From RGIG8748 sp045646525 (GTDB lineage: Bacteria; Bacillota; Clostridia; UMGS1810): a stretch of 46,985 nucleotides of DNA. The stretch is from positions 1 to 46,985 of the forward strand of contig JAZRKX010000050.1 in the NCBI GenBank assembly GCA_045646525.1, given 5' to 3'. Below, piece after piece: positions 22,982 through 30,644 of this stretch. The notes under the pieces were generated by a model that worked only from the letters and a program-made list of their open reading frames with translations, made no database searches and was not told the DNA's origin. Position 1 is the stretch's first letter, and each line of letters starts with the position of its first letter. The translations under genes and the position numbers were made by a program.

Positions 22982-23722
22982 ATGCAAGTACCTATAGACG
23001 AATTAAAAAATCGGCTTAGACAAGCTCTCTCATATATGAATATGAAGCCTATTGACCTATCAAAAAAGACAGGTATTCCAAAAAGTTCTATAAGTCAATA
23101 TATGTCTGGTCATGTTAAACCCAATAGTGAAAGAGTATATTTAATAAGTAAAGAACTCAATGTCAGCGAAGCGTGGCTTATGGGATTTGATGTTCAACAA
23201 GAAAGAGAATCCGAAAACAAAGTGATTCTTAAAACTCCAATATGTACAGTTACAGAAACAACAATGTTTGGAAAGCGTTTAAGATTCTTGCGCGAAAGTA
23301 AGAACTTTAGTATGGATAAATTAATCGAACTATATAATGATAAATACGATGCAAAAATGAATAAAAGCACCTTAAGTAGATATGAAAATGGTATACAAGA
23401 ACCTATATATACTGTCGTTGTTAATCTTGCTGATTTTTTTAATGTAAGCGTAGATTATTTGTCTGGCAATGATAAGTTTGTTTATACCCCTGAAACTATG
23501 AATGAAATTGTCATTTTAGAAAAATATAACAGACTTAATGATATAGGACAGGAAAAAGCCGATACTTATATTTCGGACTTACTTGAAAATCCAAAGTATG
23601 TTACCGAAGCCTACCAAGGTGAATATGGTTACGCATCTATCGCAGCCGACACAGGTAAAAACGGACGAATAACTGCACCCGATTTTGATACAATTATAGA
23701 GCTAAATAAAGACAATCAATAA
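22982..23722 (+). CDS. Phage repressor with two XRE helix-turn-helix domains
   Basis: The start is set at MQVPIDELKNRLRQ (ATG 22982), about 10 bases after AGGAGG; 246 residues. HTH 1 is at about 20-70 (MKPIDLSKKTGIPKSSISQYMSGHVKP) and HTH 2 at about 95-155 (KSTLSRYENGIQEPIYT). There is no LexA-like autoprotease with a Ser-Lys dyad. Together with an ImmA-like gene nearby this suggests induction by repressor cleavage or antirepression rather than RecA self-cleavage. Two DNA-binding heads in one chain is an uncommon design. Confidence 0.85.
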   Translation: MQVPIDELKNRLRQALSYMNMKPIDLSKKTGIPKSSISQYMSGHVKPNSERVYLISKELNVSEAWLMGFDVQQERESENKVILKTPICTVTETTMFGKRLRFLRESKNFSMDKLIELYNDKYDAKMNKSTLSRYENGIQEPIYTVVVNLADFFNVSVDYLSGNDKFVYTPETMNEIVILEKYNRLNDIGQEKADTYISDLLENPKYVTEAYQGEYGYASIAADTGKNGRITAPDFDTIIELNKDNQ

Positions 23723-23764
23723 ATTCTATATATTTATTTTTTATAAATTTATTTTGAAAAAGTC

Positions 23765-23793
23765 TTGACAATACGTGCCATACGTGTTATAAT
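23765..23793 (+). promoter_or_regulatory. hicAB promoter with operator repeats
   Basis: TTGACA (23765-23770), 17 bases, TATAAT (23788-23793). The spacer holds ATACGTG twice, 10 bases apart (one helical turn), a likely autoregulatory operator for HicB. Confidence 0.78.
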
Positions 23794-23814
23794 GTAATTG
23801 TCAGGAGGGACATC

Positions 23815-23991
23815 ATGAAAGACAAAGAGTTACTAAAGATAATGCAACAAAATGGATGGAAAATTGACCGAATAAACGGAAGCCACCATATAATGAAAAA
23901 AGGAAATCAAACAGAGGTTATACCAGTTCATGGTAAAGAAATCTCAATAGGAATTGCAAATAAAATATTAAAAAGGTTAGGGTTGAAATAA
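23815..23991 (+). CDS. hicA: HicA toxin (mRNA interferase)
   Basis: This is 58 residues: MKDKELLKIMQQNGWKIDRI, then NGSHHIMKKG and VIPVHGKEISIGIANKILK. The dsRBD-like fold and the catalytic His in the GSHHIM motif (about residue 24) are the HicA signature. HicA cleaves mRNA and is blocked by HicB. AGGAGG precedes the ATG. The gene is followed 36 bases later by hicB, in toxin-first order. Confidence 0.92.
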   Translation: MKDKELLKIMQQNGWKIDRINGSHHIMKKGNQTEVIPVHGKEISIGIANKILKRLGLK

Positions 23992-24000
23992 ACCCTAACC
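23975..24000 (+). other. Hairpin spanning the hicA stop codon
   Basis: GGTTAGGGTT / AACCCTAACC, a 10-bp perfect stem with a 6-base loop that contains the hicA TAA. No T run follows, so it is more likely an mRNA stability or translation element than a terminator. Confidence 0.5.
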
Positions 24001-24027
24001 CCAAAATATCACACGGAGGTATATGTA

Positions 24028-24411
24028 ATGAAAGCTATTTATCCTGCAACAATAGAAAAGATTGATAATCAGTACTGGCTTGAATTCCCCGATTTAGATG
24101 GTTGCCAAACTTGGGGAGATACTATCGAAGAAGTTTTATCGAATGCTATTGAAGCACTGGAAGGATACATTCTATCCAGATTGGAAAACGATTTGACCAT
24201 CAAGAGTGCAAGCGACATAAAGGATATTGTTGCTTCTGATGAAATGACTAAAACCTATATTTATTGCGATATCGATATTAAGTCTACCAAACCAATAAAG
24301 AAAACTCTTACCATTCCCGAATGGGTAAACAAAATAGGCATCGATAATAATATTAACTTTTCCCAAACACTGACAGATGCCATAATTCAACAGTATAAAT
24401 TCTCACGTTAA
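24028..24411 (+). CDS. hicB: HicB antitoxin
   Basis: This is 127 residues. The N-terminal partial RNase-H-like domain (MKAIYPATIEKIDNQYWLEF, PDLDGCQTWGDTIEEV) is typical of HicB. The C-terminal stretch (LTIPEWVNKIGIDNNINFSQTLTDAIIQQY) is a ribbon-helix-helix DNA-binding part for autorepression. CGGAGG lies before the ATG. It neutralises HicA and stabilises the prophage. Confidence 0.92.
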   Translation: MKAIYPATIEKIDNQYWLEFPDLDGCQTWGDTIEEVLSNAIEALEGYILSRLENDLTIKSASDIKDIVASDEMTKTYIYCDIDIKSTKPIKKTLTIPEWVNKIGIDNNINFSQTLTDAIIQQYKFSR

Positions 24412-24473
24412 AAAAATAATCGCCCATTTCGCACATGGACGACTATAAAAAATAAATTTTTATAAAACTCTGC

Positions 24474-24496
24474 GGAACGTCAAAGCCGTTCCTTTA
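24474..24496 (+). terminator. Probable hicAB terminator
   Basis: GGAACG / CGTTCC stem with a 7-base loop, followed by TTTATAT, 62 bases after the hicB stop. A weak but plausible intrinsic terminator. Confidence 0.5.
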
Positions 24497-24575
24497 TATA
24501 TATTATCACATATTTCTATATATGTCAATAAATTCGATAACATAGTTGGCGTTTGTCCACTGTACGGAGGTACAA

Positions 24576-25175
24576 ATGACAAAAGCAACTAAATATATAA
24601 GAAAAATTAAGAAAGTAGATTATATTAATGCAAAACAATTTCTTGAGCGAAACGGATGGAATGTTGTCTTATTTAATACACCCAATGGAAATACATTAAT
24701 TGACAAACTTGGTCTGCAGGAATATGCTAAACGAACCGATGGCTTTGTTTATGATGTGGGTTATTTGAAATATGTGTTTATAAACGGTCAAATGTCGGAA
24801 AGCGACAAGCTCATTACTCTGCTCCATGAGACCGGGCACATTGAGCTTGAACAAGATTTAACATCTATAGACAAGCTTGACGAGCTTAATGCATGGAACT
24901 TTGCATACAATACATTATTTTACGCCACAAATGCTATAAAGAAGATTATAGCCTCTGTTATAACTATTGCTTTGTCCGTAGCATTAATTCACATCTACCA
25001 TGTTGCTTCAAACAACATTAGTAATACAAAGGATACCGTCTATGTGACGCAATCAGGAGAACATTACCACACATCAGATTGCTATTTCGTACAAAACAGG
25101 GATACCGTTTCCTTGAAACTGAAAGAGGCACAAAAGCAATATGATGCATGTGCATACTGCAATCCCAACAAATAA
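24576..25175 (+). CDS. ImmA/IrrE-like metallopeptidase with membrane helix and C-terminal Cys domain
   Basis: The start is set at MTKATKYIRK (ATG 24576, after GGAGG); 199 residues. The zinc motif HETGH is at 84-88 (SDKLITLLHETGHIELEQ), with a third acidic ligand likely in DELNAWNFA near 102. A single membrane helix follows at about 123-143 (IIASVITIALSVALIHI). The C-terminal end (DTVYVTQSGEHYHTSDC...ACAYCNP) is a small Cys/His domain seen at the ends of membrane or surface proteins. ImmA-type peptidases cut phage or element repressors; here the enzyme is membrane-anchored near the repressor gene. Confidence 0.82.
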   Translation: MTKATKYIRKIKKVDYINAKQFLERNGWNVVLFNTPNGNTLIDKLGLQEYAKRTDGFVYDVGYLKYVFINGQMSESDKLITLLHETGHIELEQDLTSIDKLDELNAWNFAYNTLFYATNAIKKIIASVITIALSVALIHIYHVASNNISNTKDTVYVTQSGEHYHTSDCYFVQNRDTVSLKLKEAQKQYDACAYCNPNK

Positions 25176-25227
25176 AATAACATAATAGAACAGATGGACA
25201 AATGCCTATTATGTTATAAATAAAAAA

Positions 25228-25329
25228 ATCCGCCCTGCTACCAACAGGACGGATAAAAGGACACTACCAATGTCCTCACAATGATATGCTAAAATGCACA
25301 CCACTAACTCAAAGGTATTTTAGCATATC
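25228..25329. repeat. Three hairpins upstream of integrase, two with identical loops
   Basis: Hairpin 1 (25228-25254, one mismatch) and hairpin 2 (25258-25276, 6 bp) both carry the 7-base loop CTACCAA. Hairpin 3 is a 13-bp perfect inverted repeat (25283-25295 with 25317-25329). On the minus strand hairpin 1 is followed by a T7 run, so it can also terminate leftward transcripts. Possible roles are recombination-site architecture or a structured int leader. Confidence 0.55.
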
Positions 25330-25362
25330 TACCTTATTTTGTCAAGAAAGGAAAGATATGCC

Positions 25363-26370
25363 ATGACACGCAGAAAGGATGGAAGATGGCAAGAAAAAAT
25401 AATAATTAACGGAAAGGTGCGATATTTCTACGGCAAAACAAAAGCCGAGGTGATTCGTAAATTGAGAGAATATACCGAAAAGCAGGAGCAGGGACTTAAT
25501 TTCAAAGAAGTTGCTCTTGAATGGTGGGAAGAACATGAGCCTAAATTGTCAAACAACACAAAGAAAGGCTATATCCCCGCCAAAAATCGCGGTATAGAAC
25601 GATTTTGCGATATTCCCATAAAAGAAATCACTCCTCTGCAAATAAGTCAGCACATCAAAGAATTCTCCAAAATTCATGCAGACAAGACAGTTCGCACACA
25701 GCTTATGGTCTACAATCTCATATTTTCATATGCGGTGGAAATGGGATATGTTCTTTTTAACCCGGTAAGAGATATAAAAGTACCTGCAGGGTTGCCAAAG
25801 CAAAAACGAACGTCCCCTACTCAATCAGATATAAACACCGTGAAAAATTCCGTTAATGTACACTTTGGTTTATTCGCATATATGGCTCTGTATACAGGTA
25901 TGCGCCGTGGAGAACTTCTCGCTCTCACTTGGTCCGATATCGACCTAAAGAACAGAACCATACGAATCGACAAATCTTTGGAACATGTTAATAACAAACC
26001 TCAATTAAAACCCCCAAAAACAGAAACAAGTATCGGTAGTGTCCCGATATTAGACAAGCTTTTTACCGTTTTGAAATCATTAAAAAGTAAGGGCATTGTC
26101 TTTTGCAATGAACATGGTGAATATCTCACTCAAGGTCAATTTGAAAAGAATTGGAGCATATACAAAGAAACTACCGGGATTGAAAGTACACCACATCAGT
26201 TTCGCCACGCATATGCAACGATGCTTTTTGAAGCAGGTATCCCACCCGAAGAAGCTCAAGTGCTCTTACGACACGCTCAGCTTTCTACAACGATGGATAT
26301 TTATACGGACCTCCGTGAAGATAAAAAGAAAGCTATTTTCAAAAAGGTATACTCGGTAGACATGGAGTAA
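25363..26370 (+). CDS. int: Phage tyrosine integrase
   Basis: The start is set at MTRRKDGRWQEK (ATG 25363) after GAAAGGA; 335 residues. The N-terminal arm-type DNA-binding domain has GKTKAEVIRKLREY, and a core-binding SAM-like domain lies at about 55-140. The catalytic domain contains R in TGMRRGELLALTW, H-x-x-R in TPHQFRHAYAT, H in LLRHAQLS and the nucleophile Tyr in TMDIYTDL. It catalyses phage integration and excision. It is the outermost prophage gene, next to tRNA-Ser. Confidence 0.95.
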   Translation: MTRRKDGRWQEKIIINGKVRYFYGKTKAEVIRKLREYTEKQEQGLNFKEVALEWWEEHEPKLSNNTKKGYIPAKNRGIERFCDIPIKEITPLQISQHIKEFSKIHADKTVRTQLMVYNLIFSYAVEMGYVLFNPVRDIKVPAGLPKQKRTSPTQSDINTVKNSVNVHFGLFAYMALYTGMRRGELLALTWSDIDLKNRTIRIDKSLEHVNNKPQLKPPKTETSIGSVPILDKLFTVLKSLKSKGIVFCNEHGEYLTQGQFEKNWSIYKETTGIESTPHQFRHAYATMLFEAGIPPEEAQVLLRHAQLSTTMDIYTDLREDKKKAIFKKVYSVDME

Positions 26371-26381
26371 TAAGGCTTTAT

Positions 26382-26405
26382 TTTTTTGACACCTTTTTTG
26401 ACACC
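26382..26405. repeat. Tandem 12-base repeat after int, candidate arm-type site
   Basis: TTTTTTGACACC occurs twice in tandem (26382-26393 and 26394-26405), between int and the tRNA-Ser gene. Short direct repeats in this position are typical integrase arm-binding sites. Confidence 0.5.
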
Positions 26406-26465
26406 TTTTTACTTGTTTTTACATACTTTTATATGTTGTTTTAAGTTGGTTATAAAATACGAGAA

Positions 26466-26505
26466 AACCCTTGAAATTGCTGTGTTTCAAGCAGTTTCAA
26501 GGGTT
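26466..26505 (-). terminator. tRNA-Ser terminator (possibly bidirectional)
   Basis: AACCCTTGAAA / TTTCAAGGGTT, 11-bp stem (26466-26476 with 26495-26505), lies 9 bases after the tRNA 3' end. It could also stop rightward int transcripts. Confidence 0.7.
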
Positions 26506-26513
26506 CTTCTTCG

Positions 26514-26605
26514 TGGCGGAGTTGGAGGGATTTGAACCCTCGTGCCGCTCATCACGGCAACACGATTTCCAATCGTGCTCGTTATGACCACTTCGATACA
26601 ACTCC
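26514..26605 (-). tRNA. tRNA-Ser (anticodon GGA), probable prophage attachment gene
   Basis: 92 nt including encoded CCA. Acceptor GGAGTTG / CAACTCC, anticodon loop TTGGAAA giving GGA (reads UCC/UCU), long class II variable arm (GCCGTG...CGGC), T-loop TTCAAAT. Its 3' end faces the prophage, whose integrase lies 144 bases away, so the att core is probably in the 3' half. The other junction is outside the window, so this cannot be confirmed here. Confidence 0.95.
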
Positions 26606-26675
26606 ATATGGAGTCGGTGCATGTCATTAAGTGCACCGACTTAAGTATTATATCAGTTTTTATAGGGTTAGTCAA
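26602..26675 (-). promoter_or_regulatory. tRNA-Ser promoter and hairpin leader
   Basis: TTGACT (26675-26670), 17 bases, TATAAT (26652-26647). The leader then forms a perfect 10-bp hairpin (26641-26632 with 26621-26612). The 12-base palindrome CTCCATATGGAG (26602-26613) includes the first four tRNA bases. Confidence 0.78.
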
Positions 26676-26697
26676 TACCTTTTTGAATTTTATTTAG

Positions 26698-28047
26698 TTA
26701 AAATTCGAAAAAATCAAGCGGATTCAAAGACTTGTTTGTTTTGGTATCTATAACCTCAAAATGAAGATGCGGTCCTGTGCTTCTGCCTGTATTTCCTACT
26801 GCGGCAATAACATCGCCCTGACCTACCTTGTCGCCCTCTTTTACATAGAGCTTACTGCAATGCGCATAAAGCGTGGTATATCCTGTGCTATGCTCAATCT
26901 TAACCATATTGCCATAGCCGCTGTCATCCCATCCTGCAAATACTACTTTGCCGCCGTCTGCCGCCTTGATGTCTGCGCCCTCGGCACCGCTTATATCTAT
27001 GCCTGCATGTCTTCTGCCCTCACGGCTTCCGTATCGTGATGTTAGCACTCCCGCGAAAGGATTTGCTATACTTCCCGAGGATTTACCCTTGGGCGAGGGT
27101 TTGGTACCGTAGAGTACAATTTCGTTTACTGCATCCTCATGGAGCTCCTCTACCGATACTTCGCCAAGCTCTTTACCATTTAAGACATAGCGTGTCTTTT
27201 TGATACTGTTAAAACCGCTTTTTCCCTCTTGTTTTATATCCCTTGTACCCTCATACATATCGGCACTTTCTTCGTATCTTGTAATGTGCTTTATTATGGT
27301 TGTCTTGGTGTAGTTTTCCTTAGCAAGAAGCCTGATATACGGAATATCTGATTTAATCTTTACCTTTTTTGTTTTACCCTCACGATAGTCGGGATTCAGC
27401 TTTAGAAAATCATCTTCCGTAATACAGTAGGAAGTAAGAACGCTGTACAAATCGGAATTGGCTGCTATATTTACTATGTCCGAGAATTCGTATGTTCTCA
27501 TAAGCATCCTGTATGCCGACTCACCAGATTTTATAAGTCCGTACGGCACAAGCTCATATTCAAAGGTTATTTCATCCAGAATCTCATAATTTTGCGCAGA
27601 TACGCTCATCTTATCGATGAATTTATCGTAGGAGTCTGCCCTCTCCTCGCCTGAGGTAAAGGCGGCTACGGTCTTACCGTTGGATTTAACGGTGTATGCC
27701 TTTTCCATATACGGACAGTAGCTTTTTAACTTTTCGCCAAGCTCCTGTGATGAAGTGAAACCCTTACCCACAATAAGCTTGGGTGTTGTAACGGGTTTAA
27801 CCGCTACGGCTTCCATACCGTCAAGATAGGGCGAAAGCTCTGTATTTATGCTGTGTATGAGGCTTTGCACATACTCACCTGAGGGAGCAGTACCTATAAC
27901 CTCGCCGTTTACAATTACATTGCATCCAAAATCACATGTTACTAATAAAGCAGATAGAAGAATCACCGGAGCAATACCACAGCATAAAACAAATGACTTC
28001 TTTTTGAGCCATTGGCAAAGATTTGCCAACTTTTCTTTAAATAGCAT
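26698..28047 (-). CDS. Membrane-anchored M23 metallopeptidase with LysM and G5 domains
   Basis: This is 449 residues. There is one N-terminal membrane helix at 19-37, a LysM-like segment at about 195-235 (YSVLTSYCITEDDFLKLNPDY), a G5-like region at about 250-315 and a C-terminal M23 domain from about 330. Zinc ligands are visible in GRRHAGIDI and GPHLHFEV. M23 enzymes cut peptidoglycan peptide crosslinks; this layout resembles spore or cell-wall remodelling peptidases of Clostridia. A monocistronic unit with its own promoter at 28119. Confidence 0.9.
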   Translation of the reverse strand: MLFKEKLANLCQWLKKKSFVLCCGIAPVILLSALLVTCDFGCNVIVNGEVIGTAPSGEYVQSLIHSINTELSPYLDGMEAVAVKPVTTPKLIVGKGFTSSQELGEKLKSYCPYMEKAYTVKSNGKTVAAFTSGEERADSYDKFIDKMSVSAQNYEILDEITFEYELVPYGLIKSGESAYRMLMRTYEFSDIVNIAANSDLYSVLTSYCITEDDFLKLNPDYREGKTKKVKIKSDIPYIRLLAKENYTKTTIIKHITRYEESADMYEGTRDIKQEGKSGFNSIKKTRYVLNGKELGEVSVEELHEDAVNEIVLYGTKPSPKGKSSGSIANPFAGVLTSRYGSREGRRHAGIDISGAEGADIKAADGGKVVFAGWDDSGYGNMVKIEHSTGYTTLYAHCSKLYVKEGDKVGQGDVIAAVGNTGRSTGPHLHFEVIDTKTNKSLNPLDFFEF

Positions 28048-28118
28048 TGTGTCACCTCAATGGTCTGTCTTTTAATTTCTAAGTCTTTATTATGCAAAAA
28101 TGCAAAACACAATTTGAT

Positions 28119-28147
28119 ATTATATCACAGAATTTTGGAAAATGCAA
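28119..28147 (-). promoter_or_regulatory. Promoter of the M23 peptidase gene
   Basis: TTGCAT (28147-28142), 17 bases, TATAAT (28124-28119). The rest of 28048-28176 shows nothing else. Confidence 0.65.
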
Positions 28148-28176
28148 GAAAAATTTGTAATACATTTGTAAACAAA

Positions 28177-29133
28177 CTATAAATTCATATCCACACGGTT
28201 TCTTGTACCGCCGTTTATGAAGTCCTCTATATTTTTGCCTACCTCGTCTATGCACCTCTGTCTTGATTCCAGAGCTCCCCACGCCATATGGGGTGTTAAT
28301 ATAACATTGGGGTAATCTTTTATCTCGAAAAGAGGGTTATCCTCTCCCAGAGGTTCAAGAGAATATACATCTGTACCAAAGGCACCTATACGGTTTTGCT
28401 TAACTGCCTCGGCTACTGCTTTTTCGTCTGTTACAGCACCCCTTGCGGCATTTACAATTATTACTCCCTCTTTCATGAGGTTAAGACGCCTTTCATCTAT
28501 AAGATGATATGTGGAATCGCTAAGCGGTGTGTGAATGGTTATGATATCCGACTGACTACATAGGATATCTATATCCACAATATTGCAATCCGCTTCGGGT
28601 GTCCTTTTGGATACTATGACATTGCACCCCAAAGCTTTGGCAACATCCGCAACACATCTTCCTATATTGCCGTAGCCTACTATACCCCATGTCTTACCGC
28701 AAAGCTCACAGTACATGGGATTAAGACAGTTTGCAATACCGCTTTTGGTATATGAGCCATCTCTGACAAAATCGGTATATTCTCTGAGGTGACATGCAAG
28801 TGACAATACCGTGGCTACCGTAACCTGAGAAACGCTATGCGCAGAGTAGCCCTCTACATTGCATACGGCAATGCCGTTTTGTCTGCACCAGTCTACATCC
28901 ACATTGTCATAGCCTGTAGCAAAGAGACAAATGAGCTTTAGGTTTTTTGCACATTTGAGGTTATCCTCATTAAGCTTAACCTTATTTACTATAACAACAT
29001 CGCTGTCGGCTATCCTCTCCGAAACCTTATCGCAAGGGGTGGAGGGATAAATATCACAATATCCTATGTCTTCTATAGGTTTTAGTGAGATGCCATCACC
29101 AAGTGTATTTGCATCAAGTATCGCTATCTTCAT
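28177..29133 (-). CDS. D-isomer-specific 2-hydroxyacid dehydrogenase
   Basis: This is 318 residues. The NAD-binding Rossmann motif is GIVGYGNIGRC (about 150-160), with a catalytic Arg in NAARGAV (about 231-237), Glu in YSLEPLGEDNPL and His in TPHMAWGALESRQR. It resembles glycerate/hydroxypyruvate reductase (HprA) types that interconvert 2-ketoacids and D-2-hydroxyacids; the substrate cannot be assigned. The start overlaps the stop of the queG-like gene by 20 bases, making it the last gene of the sigF operon. Confidence 0.9.
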   Translation of the reverse strand: MKIAILDANTLGDGISLKPIEDIGYCDIYPSTPCDKVSERIADSDVVIVNKVKLNEDNLKCAKNLKLICLFATGYDNVDVDWCRQNGIAVCNVEGYSAHSVSQVTVATVLSLACHLREYTDFVRDGSYTKSGIANCLNPMYCELCGKTWGIVGYGNIGRCVADVAKALGCNVIVSKRTPEADCNIVDIDILCSQSDIITIHTPLSDSTYHLIDERRLNLMKEGVIIVNAARGAVTDEKAVAEAVKQNRIGAFGTDVYSLEPLGEDNPLFEIKDYPNVILTPHMAWGALESRQRCIDEVGKNIEDFINGGTRNRVDMNL

Positions 29134-29920
29134 TGTGCTCTCCTTTCTGGTACAAAAGATTTCTTTTTAAAGGCGCATTGCCCCGCCAGGCAAATGCACG
29201 GTCTTTATAATTTTTCCTGAATTGTCTTTCGGACAGGTTTTCTATATCCCTATATTCAAGTCTTGAAATAAGCTCTTCCTTAAAATCGGGTATATCCGTA
29301 ATAGGCACATTATCATTGTGAGGACATACCATCTGGCATATGTCGCATCCGAACACGGTGTTGTGTCTCTTTACAAGAGATATCTCTTCACCTGTTAGCT
29401 CTCCCCTCTTCTGCGTTATGGCAGAAAGACACTTTTCCCCGCAAAATCCGTCTGCAAGTGCACCCGACGGGCATGCAGATACACACCTGCCGCAATCCAT
29501 ACATGAAAGCTCCGAGATAGTCGCCTTTTCGTAAGGAGCATTGCAAACAATATATCCTATAAAAAAGTACGAGCCATATTTTGAGTTTATGCAAACACCG
29601 TTTTTGCCCATAAAGGCAACACCTGCCTTAACTGCAAGCTGACGCTCTATATAAGGACCCGTATCTGCATGTACTTTATAATCTGAAATACCGCAGTTTT
29701 CAGCCACCTCGGTGAGCACTCTTCTTGTAACAATATGGTAGTCTGTGCCATGGGCATATATGCTAAGATTAGAGTCTTCTTTATAACCGCAAAAGTACGG
29801 AAAAAGAGCAACTATAGAGCAGCTATAGTCCGTACCCATTTCCCGATTATACAGCGAGGCGTCGCATATTCCGAAAGTATCTATATTCAGTTTTGAAAAT
29901 TCCTTACGCAGTTTCTCCAT
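29114..29920 (-). CDS. QueG-like iron-sulfur protein (short epoxyqueuosine reductase homologue)
   Basis: This is 268 residues. Two 4Fe-4S motifs, CMDCGRCVSACPSGAL and CDICQMVCP, lie in the order found in epoxyqueuosine reductase, with the VKAGVAFMGKNGVCIN segment upstream. Full QueG is about 380 residues with C-terminal HEAT-like repeats; this protein ends soon after the second cluster. It may therefore act on another substrate or be a shortened reductase. It overlaps sigF by 17 bases. Confidence 0.72.
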   Translation of the reverse strand: MEKLRKEFSKLNIDTFGICDASLYNREMGTDYSCSIVALFPYFCGYKEDSNLSIYAHGTDYHIVTRRVLTEVAENCGISDYKVHADTGPYIERQLAVKAGVAFMGKNGVCINSKYGSYFFIGYIVCNAPYEKATISELSCMDCGRCVSACPSGALADGFCGEKCLSAITQKRGELTGEEISLVKRHNTVFGCDICQMVCPHNDNVPITDIPDFKEELISRLEYRDIENLSERQFRKNYKDRAFAWRGNAPLKRNLLYQKGEHNEDSDT

Positions 29921-30620
29921 TGTATAACATTTCCTTAAGTGCTCCGAGAGCCTTTTTTTCTATCCGTGATACCTGCACCTGAGAAATACCCAGCTTTTTG
30001 GCAACAGCAGTCTGTGTTTCATCCATAAAATACCTGTATGCAATAACCTCTCGCATACGCTTGTCCAGTTTTTGAATTGCACAGTTTAAACCAATTATAT
30101 CATCACGGCAGGTTTCTTCATCCTGTTTTAGTGTGTCCAGAAGCAAAACCTCACCTTTTCCCTCCTCGGAAACCGTACGGTATATGGAATCGCACGGACT
30201 GCAGGCTGTGATAGCTTCGGTGAGAGTGTATAGGTCAACCTCCATCTTCTGCGCTATCTCAGTTAAGGTTGGCTCTCTCATAAGTTCAGTTGAGAGCTGT
30301 GACGAAACCGATGCCGCCGCAGATGACAGCTCCTTGTAGGTCCTGCTCACCTTTATGATGCCGTCATCGCGCAAAAAACGCCTTATTTCACCCGCTATAA
30401 GCGGTACTGCATATGTAGAAAATTTAACCTCATATGATGTATCAAAGCGTCTTATTGCCTTTATGAGACCTATCATGCCTATCTGCCGCAAATCTTCTGC
30501 TTCGTAGCCTCTGTTTTCAAAACGAGATGCCACACTGTAAACCAGACCTGCGTTTTTTGAGGTAAGAAGATTCATGCTCTCTTCGTTGCCGCTTTGAGCT
30601 TCTTTTAATAATTCGTACAC
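29904..30620 (-). CDS. sigF: Sporulation sigma factor SigF
   Basis: This is 238 residues. Region 2 includes GLVYSVASRF and EDLRQIGMIGLIKAIRRFD, region 3 follows IKVSRTYKELS, and region 4 has the HTH TQTAVAKKLGISQVQVSRIEKKAL. This is SigF, the first forespore sigma factor, held inactive by SpoIIAB. It is third in the spoIIA operon, 24 bases after spoIIAB. Its presence shows a spore-forming lineage. Confidence 0.95.
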   Translation of the reverse strand: MYELLKEAQSGNEESMNLLTSKNAGLVYSVASRFENRGYEAEDLRQIGMIGLIKAIRRFDTSYEVKFSTYAVPLIAGEIRRFLRDDGIIKVSRTYKELSSAAASVSSQLSTELMREPTLTEIAQKMEVDLYTLTEAITACSPCDSIYRTVSEEGKGEVLLLDTLKQDEETCRDDIIGLNCAIQKLDKRMREVIAYRYFMDETQTAVAKKLGISQVQVSRIEKKALGALKEMLYNGETA

Positions 30621-30644
30621 TTTGCGCCACCTCTTAACGATGAC

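Noticed and set aside
26487..26675. Leftward 62-codon frame at the tRNA-Ser locus
   Set aside because: It is the tRNA gene and its leader read as codons.
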